Shown: positions 36,148 through 44,205 of the stretch, in pieces
Layout: each line of letters opens with the position of its first letter
How positions within the stretch are numbered: the stretch's first letter is position 1
Program-made: the position numbers and the translations under genes
The notes under the pieces: generated by a model
Told to the model about the DNA's origin: nothing
Seen by the model: only the letters and a program-made list of their open reading frames with translations
The model's database searches: none
Source: Falsiroseomonas bella
Lineage (GTDB): Bacteria; Pseudomonadota; Alphaproteobacteria; Acetobacterales; Acetobacteraceae
Assembly (NCBI RefSeq): GCF_003173615.1
Contig: NZ_QGNA01000001.1
Span: 868,001-932,000 of the forward strand
Direction: 5' to 3'
DNA: 64,000 nucleotides

Positions 36148-37800
36148 CTACTCCGCGGGCTCCCCGCTGGCCGGCGCGGGCAGGCTCACGCGGCTGATCG
36201 CCCATTGCACGCTGGTCGCGCCGGCTTCCGCATGCAGCGCCACCTGCTGGCTGCGGCGCGGCTCGGCGGCCAGGTGGATGCTCTCCTCGATCGCGACACG
36301 CGCGCCCTTGGCGCGCAGGCGCCAGCCGACGCCGGAGGGCAGGCGCAGCAGCACGCCGGCCTCGTCCTGCTGCAGGCTGGCCACGACCGTGGGATGCAGG
36401 TGGAAGCGCACGGCGAAGCCCGGCACCTGCACCTCGCGCTCCGGCTCCAGCACGTCCTCGCCGCGCAGATCGTCGCCGGATTCGGAAAGGTAGAGGCGGC
36501 GGCGATGGCGCAGGCCGAACTGCTTCACCCAGCCGTCATGCGCGGCTTCCAGCCATTGCGCGCCGTTGGATTCCTGCCGGTCCGCCTCCACGCTGTCCAC
36601 GCGGCGGCCGAGGCCTTCCGGGCGCAGCTCGCTGGAATTGGTGTCGGCGAGGACCAGGGTGGAATGGGCGGCGGTGGCGCGCAGCGCGTCGCGCCATTCG
36701 CCCTCGGCGGCGGGGGCGGCGCCGCAATTCACGATCAGCCGGTCGCGACCCACCGACATCTCGAAACTCAGCGTGCCGGCGTGGGAGAAGCGGTCGGCGC
36801 CGCGCGGCAGGCCGCCCGGCGCGGCCTCCCGCCGTCCGGCCGGTGGCGCGCCGCAATCCACCAGCACCAGGGTGCGGCTGGCGGCCAGGCGGTGGAAGCC
36901 GGTGTCGGGGAGCGCGGCCGGCGCGCGGCCGCGCGACTGCGACTGGGTCAGCACCAGGTCGAGCATCGCGGGCGGTTCCTCCCGCGTGCCGTTGAAGAGG
37001 GCGAGCCCGCCATCGGCATGGCGCATGAGCCGCAGCGCCGGGGCGGCGCGGTCCAGCACCACGGGCAGCAGGGTCGGCGCGTCCACGCCGGCGCCGTGCA
37101 GCAGGTTGCGGATCTCGATCAGGTCCTGCACCGCGGCGAGAAGCTGCGCCGGGCTGCGCTCGACATGGCCGCCATCGGGATGGAACTGGCGTTCCAGCTC
37201 CTGCGGCAGGAAGCGGACGCAGCGGGCGAACCAGGTCTCCTCCTCCAGCGCCACCGCGGCCGCCATGCCGCCCTTCAGCGCGACCAGCGCGCCGCGATGC
37301 GCGGCCTCGGCCGGCAGGCTGGCCACGACGTTGCGCGCATCCTGCGCCATGCGCTGCATGAGCTGGCGCCGCAGCCCGTCCTCGGCGGTCGCGGCCAGGA
37401 AATCCCAATGGCCGAGCCAGGCGGAGATGCGCGCGCCCGCCACCTCCGGCGCTTCGGAGAGCGCATCGTCGCGCAGCGCGAGCCAGTCGGCGGTCAGCGC
37501 GCGGCCGCGCAGCCGCGCGGCATCGGTGCCCAGCGCGCGCAGGTCGCGCAGCCAGCCGAAGCCATGCGCCGCGGCGCGCCAGGTGGGGGAGCCCGCGGCC
37601 CAGTCCTGCGCGCCATCGGCCTCGGCCGGGCGAAGCGGGCGGACGGTGCCCAGCACCTCGAACTCGCCGCGCAGCAGCCGCGCGCCACGGGCCGCATCGC
37701 CGGGCCAGAGGTCGCGGAAGGCGCGTGCGGGGCTGTCCGGCACCCGGATCGGCTTGAGGTTCGCCAGGATGCGGCGGGCGCCGCGCAGCAGGCCTTCCAT
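36148..37800 (-). CDS. Heparinase II/III family protein
   Basis: 550 residues. The N-terminal alpha-toroid (about 60-330) has ALKGGMAAAVALEEETWFARCVRFLPQELERQ in outline, and the C-terminal beta-sandwich Hepar_II_III domain (about 350-540) has FSHAGTLSFEMSVGRDRLIVNCG. The family holds polysaccharide lyases, but the alphaproteobacterial copies near rpe and purH are uncharacterised and lack a clear signal peptide here. The start shares one base with the rpe stop (TGATG), indicating translational coupling. Confidence 0.85.
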   Translation of the reverse strand: MEGLLRGARRILANLKPIRVPDSPARAFRDLWPGDAARGARLLRGEFEVLGTVRPLRPAEADGAQDWAAGSPTWRAAAHGFGWLRDLRALGTDAARLRGRALTADWLALRDDALSEAPEVAGARISAWLGHWDFLAATAEDGLRRQLMQRMAQDARNVVASLPAEAAHRGALVALKGGMAAAVALEEETWFARCVRFLPQELERQFHPDGGHVERSPAQLLAAVQDLIEIRNLLHGAGVDAPTLLPVVLDRAAPALRLMRHADGGLALFNGTREEPPAMLDLVLTQSQSRGRAPAALPDTGFHRLAASRTLVLVDCGAPPAGRREAAPGGLPRGADRFSHAGTLSFEMSVGRDRLIVNCGAAPAAEGEWRDALRATAAHSTLVLADTNSSELRPEGLGRRVDSVEADRQESNGAQWLEAAHDGWVKQFGLRHRRRLYLSESGDDLRGEDVLEPEREVQVPGFAVRFHLHPTVVASLQQDEAGVLLRLPSGVGWRLRAKGARVAIEESIHLAAEPRRSQQVALHAEAGATSVQWAISRVSLPAPASGEPAE

Positions 37801-38480
37801 CAGTCCTCCCCCGCCGGTCCGGCGCGCAGGGCCCGGATTGCGGCGCCGTATTCCCGCGCGCCGAACACCGCCGTTCCCGCCACCAGCACATCCGCCCCGG
37901 CGGCGACGCAGTCCCGCGCCGTTTCCGCCGTGACGCCCCCATCCACCTGCAGCGCGATCTCCCGCCCCGACCTGTCGATCATCGCGCGCAGCGCCGCGAT
38001 CTTGGCAAGCTGGGAGCGGATGAAGGACTGGCCGCCGAAGCCCGGGTTCACCGACATCACCAGCACAAGGTCGCAGAGGTCCAGCACCGGCTCCACCGCC
38101 GCCACCGGCGTTGCGGGGTTCAGCACCACCCCGGCCTTCTTGCCCAGCGCCCGGATGGTCTGCAGCGAGCGGTGCAGATGCGGCCCGGCTTCGGGGTGGA
38201 GGCTGATCAGGTCCGCCCCGGCTTCCGCGAAGGCGGCGAGGTAGGGATCAACCGGAGCGATCATCAGGTGGACGTCGAAGGGCAGGGCGCAGTGCTTGCG
38301 CAGCGCCTTCACCAGCCCCGGCCCGAAGGAGATGTTGGGCACGAAATGCCCGTCCATGATGTCGAGATGCAGCCAGTCGGCGCCGGCGGCCTCGATGGCG
38401 CGCACCTCCTCCCCCAGCCGCGCGAAATCGGCGGCGAGCAGAGACGGGGCGATTCGGATCTTCCGGTCCGTGGCAGGCAT
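37800..38480 (-). CDS. rpe: Ribulose-phosphate 3-epimerase
   Basis: 226 residues, TIM barrel. Landmarks are [35 protein letters not shown] (metal His/Asp), [20 protein letters not shown] and [12 protein letters not shown] (catalytic Asp). It interconverts Ru5P and Xu5P in the pentose phosphate pathway. It is first gene of rpe-heparinase-GT4-purH on the minus strand. Confidence 0.96.
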   Translation of the reverse strand: MPATDRKIRIAPSLLAADFARLGEEVRAIEAAGADWLHLDIMDGHFVPNISFGPGLVKALRKHCALPFDVHLMIAPVDPYLAAFAEAGADLISLHPEAGPHLHRSLQTIRALGKKAGVVLNPATPVAAVEPVLDLCDLVLVMSVNPGFGGQSFIRSQLAKIAALRAMIDRSGREIALQVDGGVTAETARDCVAAGADVLVAGTAVFGAREYGAAIRALRAGPAGED

Positions 38481-38530
38481 GGGGGACGGTTCTAGCCGTC
38501 ATGCCCCCGGGGCGAAACCGCCGCCATGCC

Positions 38531-39001
38531 TCAAATCGGCAGCGCAGTGGTGCCCTTCACGCGCTCCATGGCGAAGCGGCCGGTCACCTTGCGGAGCGCC
38601 GGCACGGCGGCCACGAACCGGCGGTAGAAGGCGTCGTAGCCCGCCATGTCCGGCACCACCACGCGCAGCAGGTAGTCCACGTCGCCGCCGAGCCGCCAGC
38701 ATTCGACGATCTCCGGCAGGCCCTCCACGGCGGCGGCGAAGCGGGCGATCCAGTCGGCGGAGTGGTCGCCGGTCTCCACCGCGACGAAGACCGAGATCGG
38801 CAGGCCGACCTTCGCCGGGTCCACGATGGCGACGCGGGAGGTGATGACCCCCTGCTCCTCCATGCGCTTGATGCGCTTCCAGCAGGGGGTGGGGGTCAGC
38901 CCGACCTCCTGGGCGATCTCGGCCAGGGAGCGCGAGGCGTCCTGCATCAGCAGGCGCAGGATCTCGCGGTCGATACGGTCCAACTCCGCAGCGGTGGACA
39001 T
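38531..39001 (-). CDS. Lrp/AsnC family transcriptional regulator
   Basis: 156 residues. The N-terminal HTH (about 5-60: LDRIDREILRLLMQDASRSLAEIAQEVGLTPTPCWKRIKRM in outline) is followed by the RAM/AsnC ligand domain (about 70-145: SVFVAVETGDHSADW, VDYLLRVVVPDMAGYD). It responds to amino acids or related metabolites. It is divergent from a Bug-type solute-binding protein with an 89-base gap that carries two GAAA-N3-TTTC sites, probable targets. Confidence 0.92.
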   Translation of the reverse strand: MSTAAELDRIDREILRLLMQDASRSLAEIAQEVGLTPTPCWKRIKRMEEQGVITSRVAIVDPAKVGLPISVFVAVETGDHSADWIARFAAAVEGLPEIVECWRLGGDVDYLLRVVVPDMAGYDAFYRRFVAAVPALRKVTGRFAMERVKGTTALPI

Positions 39002-39041
39002 GGTGGAACTCCAACGGCGTGAACTCGGGGCTGCGTAGCAC

Positions 39042-39089
39042 GAAAATCTTTCGCTTGCAGGGTTTCGGCGGCCATGCAGAAAAGATTTC
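39042..39089. promoter_or_regulatory. Two GAAA-N3-TTTC dyads between lrp-like and bug-like genes
   Basis: GAAAATCTTTC (39042-39052) and GAAAAGATTTC (39079-39089) share the GAAA-N3-TTTC dyad and are 37 bases apart, centre to centre. AT-rich dyads are rare in this DNA. The second ends 1 base before the ATG of the solute-binding gene, so bound protein would block it. They are candidate Lrp operators; this is inference. Confidence 0.45.
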
Positions 39090-39090
39090 C

Positions 39091-40086
39091 ATGAACACGC
39101 CCGATATCCCCCTGCCGGCCGCGTCCCGGCGCTCCCTCCTCGCCCTGCTCGGCGCCGCGGCGCTGCCGGCGCCCGCGCTTGCCCAGGGCGGCTGGCCGGA
39201 CCGGCCGGTGCGCATCGTGATCCCGGTGGCGCCGGGCGGCAGCCTGGACATCCTGGGCCGCACCTTCGCCCGCGCCATCACGCCCGGGCTGGGCCAGCCC
39301 GTGGTGGCGGAGAACCATCCGGGCGCCGGCAGCAACCTGGCCTTCGAGCTGGTCGCCCGCGCCCGGCCGGATGGCCACACCCTGCTGGTCGGCTCCGACC
39401 CTCTGGCGATCAACCCGTCTCTCTATCGCCGCATCGGCTTCGACCCGGTGCGCGACTTCGCCCCGATCATCGAGCTGGTGCGCGCGCCGCAGGTGCTGGT
39501 GGTGCATCCGCGCCACCCGGCGACGGACCTCGCCTCCTTCCTGAAGCTGGCGCGGGAGGCGGAGGGGGCGATGACGCTCGCCTCCCAGGGGAATGGCTCG
39601 ATCGGCCATCTGGCGGGCGCGGTGCTGACGCAGCGCACCGGGATCCGCTTCACCCATGTGCCCTATCGCGGCGGCGGGCCGGCGGTGGTGGATGTGATGG
39701 CCGGGCATGTGGAGGCGCTGCTGGTGACCCTGCCCGCCGCCATCGAGCATATCCGGGACGGCCGGCTGAAGGCGCTGGCGGTCACCTCGGCGGGGCGCAA
39801 CCCGGCGCTGCCGCAGGTGCCGAGCGTCGCCGAACAAGGACTGCCTGGCTACGAGGTGGTGACCTGGCAGGGCATCCTGGCGCCTTCCGGCACGCCGGAG
39901 CCAGTGATCGCCCGGCTCAACGCGGCGCTGCTGGAGGCGCTGCGCAGGCCCGCCATCGCGGAGGGGCTGGCGCGGCAAGGTTTTGCGCTGCGCGGCGGCA
40001 CGCCGGTGGAGTTCGGCGCACTCATCCGGGAGGAAGCGGCCCGCTGGCCGGCGATCGTGCGGCTGGCGGGGGCGACGCTGGACTGA
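39091..40086 (+). CDS. Tripartite tricarboxylate transporter (Bug) substrate-binding protein
   Basis: 331 residues. The N-terminus has a Tat-like start (SRRSLLALLGAAALPAPALA, cleavage near residue 30), directing it to the periplasm. Bug signatures are WPDRPVRIVIPVAPGGSLDILGR, HVPYRGGGPAVVDVMAGHVEAL and PGYEVVTWQGILAP. Bug proteins bind carboxylates for TctAB permeases; none is adjacent, as is common for this expanded family. ATG 39091 has no strong RBS (AAAAGA only). It may be regulated by the divergent Lrp-type gene. Confidence 0.9.
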   Translation: MNTPDIPLPAASRRSLLALLGAAALPAPALAQGGWPDRPVRIVIPVAPGGSLDILGRTFARAITPGLGQPVVAENHPGAGSNLAFELVARARPDGHTLLVGSDPLAINPSLYRRIGFDPVRDFAPIIELVRAPQVLVVHPRHPATDLASFLKLAREAEGAMTLASQGNGSIGHLAGAVLTQRTGIRFTHVPYRGGGPAVVDVMAGHVEALLVTLPAAIEHIRDGRLKALAVTSAGRNPALPQVPSVAEQGLPGYEVVTWQGILAPSGTPEPVIARLNAALLEALRRPAIAEGLARQGFALRGGTPVEFGALIREEAARWPAIVRLAGATLD

Positions 40087-40123
40087 CCTCCTGCGGAACG
40101 GGCCGGCCCGCGGGGCGCGTGGG

Positions 40124-40948
40124 TCACGCCACCGCGAGCCGGGCGGCGACGGGGCGTGGCCGCATGGTGGTGTCCTCCGAGGCCTGGTCCTCGAACTCGT
40201 CCTCGGAGACGCCGTAGATCTCGCGAAGGCGGGCGCCGGTGAGCTCGGCCGGCGTGCCGTCGAACATCACGCGGCCGGACTGCATCGCGACGATGCGGTC
40301 GCAATACTGCCGCGCGGTGTCGAGGTGATGGAGGTTGGTCAGCACGGTGATGCCGTCCTCGCGGTTCACCTGGCGCAGCGCGTCCATCACGGTCCTGGCG
40401 TTGCGCGGATCGAGCGAGGCGATCGGCTCGTCGGCCAGGATCACCTTCGGCTCCTGGAGCAGGGCGCGGCAGATGGCGACGCGCTGCTGCTGGCCGCCCG
40501 AGAGCGTGTCCGCCCGCTGCAGCGCGCTGGCGGCGAGGTCGAAACGATCCAGCGCGCGGATCGCCATCGCGCGCTCCTCGGCGGTGAACATCTTGAGCAG
40601 GGAGGTCACGGTGCCGAGCAGGCCGGGGCGGTGGTTCAGCCGCCCGACCAGCACGTTGGTGAGCACGTCGAGGCGCTGCACCAGGTTGAACTGCTGGAAG
40701 ATCATGGCGCAGTCGGTGCGCCAGCGGCGCAGCGCCGTGCCGCGCAAGGCAGTGACGTCCTGGCCCTCATGCAGGACGCGCCCCTCGGAGGGCTCGGTCA
40801 GGCGGTTGACCATGCGCAGCAGCGTGGACTTGCCGGCGCCCGACCGCCCGATGACGCCGACCATCTGGCCATCGGGAATGACCAGCCGAACAGAATCCAC
40901 AGCCACGAGATCGCCGAAGCGGCGCGTCAGTCCCTGAAGCTCGAGCAT
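40124..40948 (-). CDS. Phosphonate-type ABC transporter ATP-binding protein (PhnC-like), orphan
   Basis: 274 residues. Walker [10 protein letters not shown] (about 35-43), Q-loop [16 protein letters not shown], signature LSGGQQQRV and Walker B VILADEP with ASLDP follow the PhnC pattern. It would energise import of phosphonate or phosphite. No PhnD binding protein or PhnE permease is in the window, so it is an orphan or serves a distant permease. The C-terminal about 40 residues are acidic, then Arg/Ala-rich. It is divergent from znuA. Confidence 0.85.
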   Translation of the reverse strand: MLELQGLTRRFGDLVAVDSVRLVIPDGQMVGVIGRSGAGKSTLLRMVNRLTEPSEGRVLHEGQDVTALRGTALRRWRTDCAMIFQQFNLVQRLDVLTNVLVGRLNHRPGLLGTVTSLLKMFTAEERAMAIRALDRFDLAASALQRADTLSGGQQQRVAICRALLQEPKVILADEPIASLDPRNARTVMDALRQVNREDGITVLTNLHHLDTARQYCDRIVAMQSGRVMFDGTPAELTGARLREIYGVSEDEFEDQASEDTTMRPRPVAARLAVA

Positions 40949-41046
40949 CGTCCCGCCCTTCCGACGGCGTGGGATTACACGCGGGCGATGACAGGCGGGC
41001 GAAGCTGGCGTGACAGAGTCGTTGCGGTGCGGGCCGGCCTGCGAGC

Positions 41047-41076
41047 TTGCACCGGGCGGGCATGCTCGGTTATGTT
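41047..41076 (+). promoter_or_regulatory. Predicted promoter of znuA
   Basis: TTGCAC (41047-41052) and TATGTT (41071-41076) are separated by 18 bases. The -10 lies inside the Zur-like dyad, so zinc-bound Zur would block it. A start site near 41083 gives a leader of about 26 bases. Confidence 0.45.
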
Positions 41077-41089
41077 ATAGTGTAACGTA
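41071..41089. promoter_or_regulatory. Zur-box-like dyad upstream of znuA
   Basis: TATGTTA-TAGTG-TAACGTA forms an imperfect dyad (6 of 7 arm positions pair) and resembles the ATGTTAT-N-ATAACAT Zur boxes of alphaproteobacteria. It is 20 bases before the znuA ATG, covering the predicted -10. Zinc repression by Zur is inferred from the motif and the gene. Confidence 0.6.
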
Positions 41090-41108
41090 CAAGCTTCCCG
41101 GGACCTCC

Positions 41109-42050
41109 ATGCATCGTCGCTCCCTCCTGCTCGGCGCCGCGCTGGCGCTTCCCGCGCTGCTGCCGCGCCACGCCCGCGCGCAGGGCGGCATCCGGGTGGT
41201 CGCGTCCTTCTCCATCCTCGGCGACATGGTGGCGCAGATCGCGGGCGATCGCGTGCAGCTGCGCAGCATCGCGGGGCCGAATGCGGATGCGCACAGCTTC
41301 CAGCCGCGGCCCTCCGATGCGCAGGCGCTGCGCGAGGCGACGCTGGCGGTGCGCAACGGGCTCGGCTTCGACGGCTGGATGGACCGGATGATCCGCAGCG
41401 CGAACTATCGCGGGCCGGTGGTGACCGCGACCGAGGGCGTCGTGCCGCGCACCATGCCGGCGCACAGCCACGGCCATGCACACGGCAATGCGCAGGGCGG
41501 CCGCTCGCGCACCGTCCCGGATCCGCATGCCTGGCAGGACCCGCGGCTCGGCGCGCTCTTTGCGCGCACCATCGCGCGCGGCCTGGCCGGCGCGGATGCC
41601 GCGAACGCCGCCGCGCATCTCGCCACCGGCGAGGCCTATGCCGCGCGCATCGAGGCGTTGGACGGGTGGATCCGCGAGCGGATCGCCACCGTGCCCGAGG
41701 CCCGGCGCAAGGTGGTCACCAGCCACGACGCCTTCGGCTATTTCGGCGCCGCCTATGGCATCCGCTTCGTGGCGCCGCAGGGCGTCTCGACGGAAGCCGA
41801 GCCGAGCGCGCAGCAGGTCGCGGCGCTGATCCGCCAGATCCGTGCCGAGGGCATCACCGCCGTCTTCCTCGAGAACATGGCCAATCCGGCGACGCTGGAA
41901 CGCCTGGCGCGGGAGGCCGGGGTGCGGGTGCGCGGCCGGCTCTATGCCGATGCGCTGTCCGCCCCCGACGGGCCGGCGCCCACCTACGAGGCGATGTTCC
42001 GCCACAATATCGGCCTGCTGGTGCCGGCCATGCGCGGCGACGCGGCGTAG
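41109..42050 (+). CDS. znuA: Zinc ABC transporter substrate-binding protein (ZnuA-like), orphan
   Basis: 313 residues. The signal peptide (MHRRSLLLGAALALPALLPR, cleavage after ARA near residue 24) exports it to the periplasm. Cluster 9 (TroA-like) landmarks are FSILGDMVAQIAGDRV, ADAHSFQP (metal His) and VTSHDAFGYFGAAYG (metal His). A His-rich loop HSHGHAHG near residue 120 is typical of zinc binders. The ZnuB and ZnuC genes are not adjacent; endonuclease V follows. It is regulated, by inference, by the Zur-like dyad upstream. Confidence 0.85.
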   Translation: MHRRSLLLGAALALPALLPRHARAQGGIRVVASFSILGDMVAQIAGDRVQLRSIAGPNADAHSFQPRPSDAQALREATLAVRNGLGFDGWMDRMIRSANYRGPVVTATEGVVPRTMPAHSHGHAHGNAQGGRSRTVPDPHAWQDPRLGALFARTIARGLAGADAANAAAHLATGEAYAARIEALDGWIRERIATVPEARRKVVTSHDAFGYFGAAYGIRFVAPQGVSTEAEPSAQQVAALIRQIRAEGITAVFLENMANPATLERLAREAGVRVRGRLYADALSAPDGPAPTYEAMFRHNIGLLVPAMRGDAA

Positions 42051-42086
42051 CTGGACGCGGCGAAGGGCGGCGGCCAGCATGGCCGC

Positions 42087-42788
42087 ATGCCCTGCCTGCC
42101 CGGCGGCCTGCCCTTTCCCGAGACCGCCGCCGCGGCCCGCCTGCTGGTTCCGGAGCTTGCCGCGCGGGTCGAGACGGCGGACCGGATCGGCGCGGTGCGG
42201 GTGATCGGCGGCGCCGACGCCTCCTCCACGCGCTTCGACCCGACCCGCACCGTGCATGCCGCGATCGTCGCGCTGGGCTGGCCGGCGCTGAGCCGGCTGG
42301 GCGAGGCCGGCGCGACGACGCGCGGCGGCCTGCCCTATGTCCCCGGGCTGCTCGGGTTCCGGGAGGTGCCGGCGCTGGCCGCGGCCTGGGCGCGGCTCGA
42401 TCCCAGACCCGACCTGCTGCTGGTGGACGGGCATGGGATGGCGCATCCGAAGGGTTTCGGGATCGCCTGCCTGCTTGGGCTGGTGCTGGACGTGCCGAGC
42501 ATCGGCGTCGCGAAATCCGTGCTGGTGGGCGAAGTGGAGGGTGCGCTTCCCGACGCACCCGGCGCGCTCGCGCCGCTGGTCTGGAAGGGCAGGCGCATCG
42601 GGGTGGCCCTGCGCACGCGCCGCGGGGCGAACCCCGTCTATGTCTCCATCGGGCATCGCGTGTCGGAGGCGACGGCGCTGGACTGGGTGGAGCGCTGCCT
42701 GCGCGGCCGCCGCCTGCCGGAGCCCGTGCGCGCCGCGCATGACGCCGCCGGCGCGCTGCGACTTTCCGGACTGACAGCACTGGGCTAG
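42087..42788 (+). CDS. nfi: Endonuclease V (deoxyinosine-specific)
   Basis: 233 residues. Catalytic acids fit: D44 (GGADAS), E93 (FREVP) and D114 (LLVDGHGMAHPKGFG), with VPSIGVAKSVLVG after them. It cleaves the second phosphodiester 3' to deoxyinosine in DNA damaged by deamination. Length is typical. It starts 36 bases after znuA and is followed 9 bases later by a DUF423 gene; the order has no obvious functional link. Confidence 0.93.
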   Translation: MPCLPGGLPFPETAAAARLLVPELAARVETADRIGAVRVIGGADASSTRFDPTRTVHAAIVALGWPALSRLGEAGATTRGGLPYVPGLLGFREVPALAAAWARLDPRPDLLLVDGHGMAHPKGFGIACLLGLVLDVPSIGVAKSVLVGEVEGALPDAPGALAPLVWKGRRIGVALRTRRGANPVYVSIGHRVSEATALDWVERCLRGRRLPEPVRAAHDAAGALRLSGLTALG

Positions 42789-42797
42789 CAGGCAGGC

Positions 42798-43163
42798 ATG
42801 TCGTCCCGCATCTGGATGGCGCTCGGCGCGCTGCTCGGCCTGGTTTCGGTGGCGATGGCCGCCTATGCGTCGCATGGTTTGGCGCCGGAGCGCGCGGCGC
42901 TGGCGAATACCGGCGCCTCGCTGGGCGCCTGGCACGGGCTGGCGCTGATCGGCACGGGACTGCTGGCGGAACGGCGGCATGGCCGGCTGGTGCATGTCGC
43001 GGCCTTCTGCTTCGCCGCCGGCGCGCTGATGTTCTGCGGTGGCGTCTTCCTGCGCGCGCTGACCGACGTCTCCATCGGCATCGTCACGCCGCTCGGCGGC
43101 CTCACGCTGCTGGTGGGCTGGGGCCTGCTGGCGGCGGCGGCGCTGATCTCGGCGCAGCGATGA
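42798..43163 (+). CDS. DUF423 family membrane protein
   Basis: 121 residues, four predicted membrane helices. It has the DUF423 pattern ALLGLVSVAMAAYASHGL, HGLALIGTGLL and FCGGVFLRALTDVSIGIVTPLGGLTLLVGW. The family (E. coli YgdD) has no known function. In E. coli, ygdD sits beside rlmM, and here it overlaps an RlmM-like gene by 4 bases, so the association is conserved over a long evolutionary distance. Confidence 0.9.
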   Translation: MSSRIWMALGALLGLVSVAMAAYASHGLAPERAALANTGASLGAWHGLALIGTGLLAERRHGRLVHVAAFCFAAGALMFCGGVFLRALTDVSIGIVTPLGGLTLLVGWGLLAAAALISAQR

Positions 43164-44074
43164 TCGCCAGCGCCTGGCTGGCCGCCGAGGGTTTCGCGCC
43201 CGAGCTGGAGGAGGAGCTGCGCCGGTCGGGGCGGCGTATCGCCGCCTGGCACGGGCTGCTCGCGCTCTCGCCCGATCCGCCGGGCCATGCCGCCTGGGCG
43301 CTGGATGTCTGGAACGACCCGCGCGAGATCGCGGTGCGTTCCGTGAAGGACGCGTCGGATGCGCTGCGCGCGATCCAGCGCAACTGGTCGTCCTACCTCG
43401 CTGCGCATCACCGACGCGCCGCGCTGATCACGGAGCGGCTGCCGCCGGTGAAGGCGCGGCCGCTGGCCTTCCCGGAACCGGCGCCGGCGTCGCATCTCGG
43501 CGCCTGGACGCTGCTGGCGCCGGACCGGCTGCTGTGCTCGCCCACCAAGTCGAGCCCCTTCGTGAACGGCGCGGTTGCCTTCGTGGAGGATCGCGAGGGC
43601 CCGCCCTCGCGCGCCTATCTCAAGCTGTGGGAGGCGCTGACGCGGCTCGGCCGGCATCCCGCGCCGGGCGAGCGATGCCTCGATCTCGGCGCCTCGCCGG
43701 GCGGGTGGAGCTGGGCGCTGGCGAAGCTCGGCGCGCGGGTGGAGGCGGTGGACAAGGCGCCGCTCGATCCGCGCGTCGCCGCGATGCCGGGCGTGACGCT
43801 GCGGCAGGAGAGCGCCTTCGGGCTCGACCCGGTGAAGGAGCCGCCGGTGGACTGGCTGTTCAGCGACGTGATCTGCTATCCGGCGCGGCTGCTGGCGCTG
43901 GTGCGGCGCTGGATCGCGGCGGGGACGGCCCGGAACATCCTCTGCACGGTGAAGTTCCAGGGCGCCACGGACCACGACGTCGCCGCCGAGTTCGCCGCGA
44001 TCCCCGGCGGCGTGCTATTCCACGGCGCGCACAACAAGCACGAGTTGATGTTCGCCCGCCTGGCGGAACGGTAG
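43160..44074 (+). CDS. rlmM: RlmM-like SAM-dependent RNA methyltransferase
   Basis: 304 residues. The Rossmann SAM site CLDLGASPGGWSWALAKLGA (about 175-195) and SDVICYP match the FtsJ/RlmM 2'-O-ribose methyltransferase group. The N-terminal half (THUMP-like, about 1-130) is shorter than in E. coli RlmM (366 total). The likely target is 23S rRNA C2498, by homology. The stop overlaps tRNA-Leu: the last seven codons (from 44054) are also the tRNA 5' end. The DUF423 neighbour is the same as in E. coli. Confidence 0.8.
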   Translation: MIASAWLAAEGFAPELEEELRRSGRRIAAWHGLLALSPDPPGHAAWALDVWNDPREIAVRSVKDASDALRAIQRNWSSYLAAHHRRAALITERLPPVKARPLAFPEPAPASHLGAWTLLAPDRLLCSPTKSSPFVNGAVAFVEDREGPPSRAYLKLWEALTRLGRHPAPGERCLDLGASPGGWSWALAKLGARVEAVDKAPLDPRVAAMPGVTLRQESAFGLDPVKEPPVDWLFSDVICYPARLLALVRRWIAAGTARNILCTVKFQGATDHDVAAEFAAIPGGVLFHGAHNKHELMFARLAER

Positions 44075-44135
44075 ACGCAGCGGACTTAAAATCCGCAGCC
44101 CATCGGGCGTGGGGGTTCGAGTCCCCCGGCGGGCA
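44054..44135 (+). tRNA. tRNA-Leu (anticodon UAA)
   Basis: The acceptor stem GCCCGCC (44054-44060) pairs with GGCGGGC (44128-44134), discriminator A at 44135. D-arm TGGCGGAACGGTAGACGC is typical of leucine tRNAs. The anticodon stem is GCGGA/TCCGC with loop CTTAAAA, giving anticodon TAA. It has a long variable arm (GCCCATCGGGCG) and T-arm GGGGGTTCGAGTCCCCC. CCA is not encoded. It decodes UUA/UUG. The first 21 bases overlap the rlmM-like coding sequence. TTTTTG follows the 3' end. Confidence 0.96.
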
Positions 44136-44149
44136 TTTTTGTTCGTTCG

Positions 44150-44205
44150 GAGGGGCGCGGGGACGATCATCGTCCCCGCCGGGAGCGCGAGGGCAGAGCC
44201 CTCGC
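44150..44205. repeat. Tandem-hairpin element (family 2, copy 1)
   Basis: Hairpin 1 has arms 44157-44167 and 44169-44179 (GCGGGGACGAT/ATCGTCCCCGC). Hairpin 2 has arms 44187-44194 and 44198-44205 (GCGAGGGC/GCCCTCGC, loop AGA). The spacing and linker resemble the element at 52088-52136. It lies between the tRNA and the convergent aldehyde dehydrogenase, with hairpin 2 abutting the dehydrogenase stop, so it could terminate both. Confidence 0.7.

Noticed and set aside
44054-44135. tRNA-Leu as the attachment site of a genomic island
   Set aside because: No integrase or repeated tRNA 3' end was seen, and the genes downstream have normal composition.
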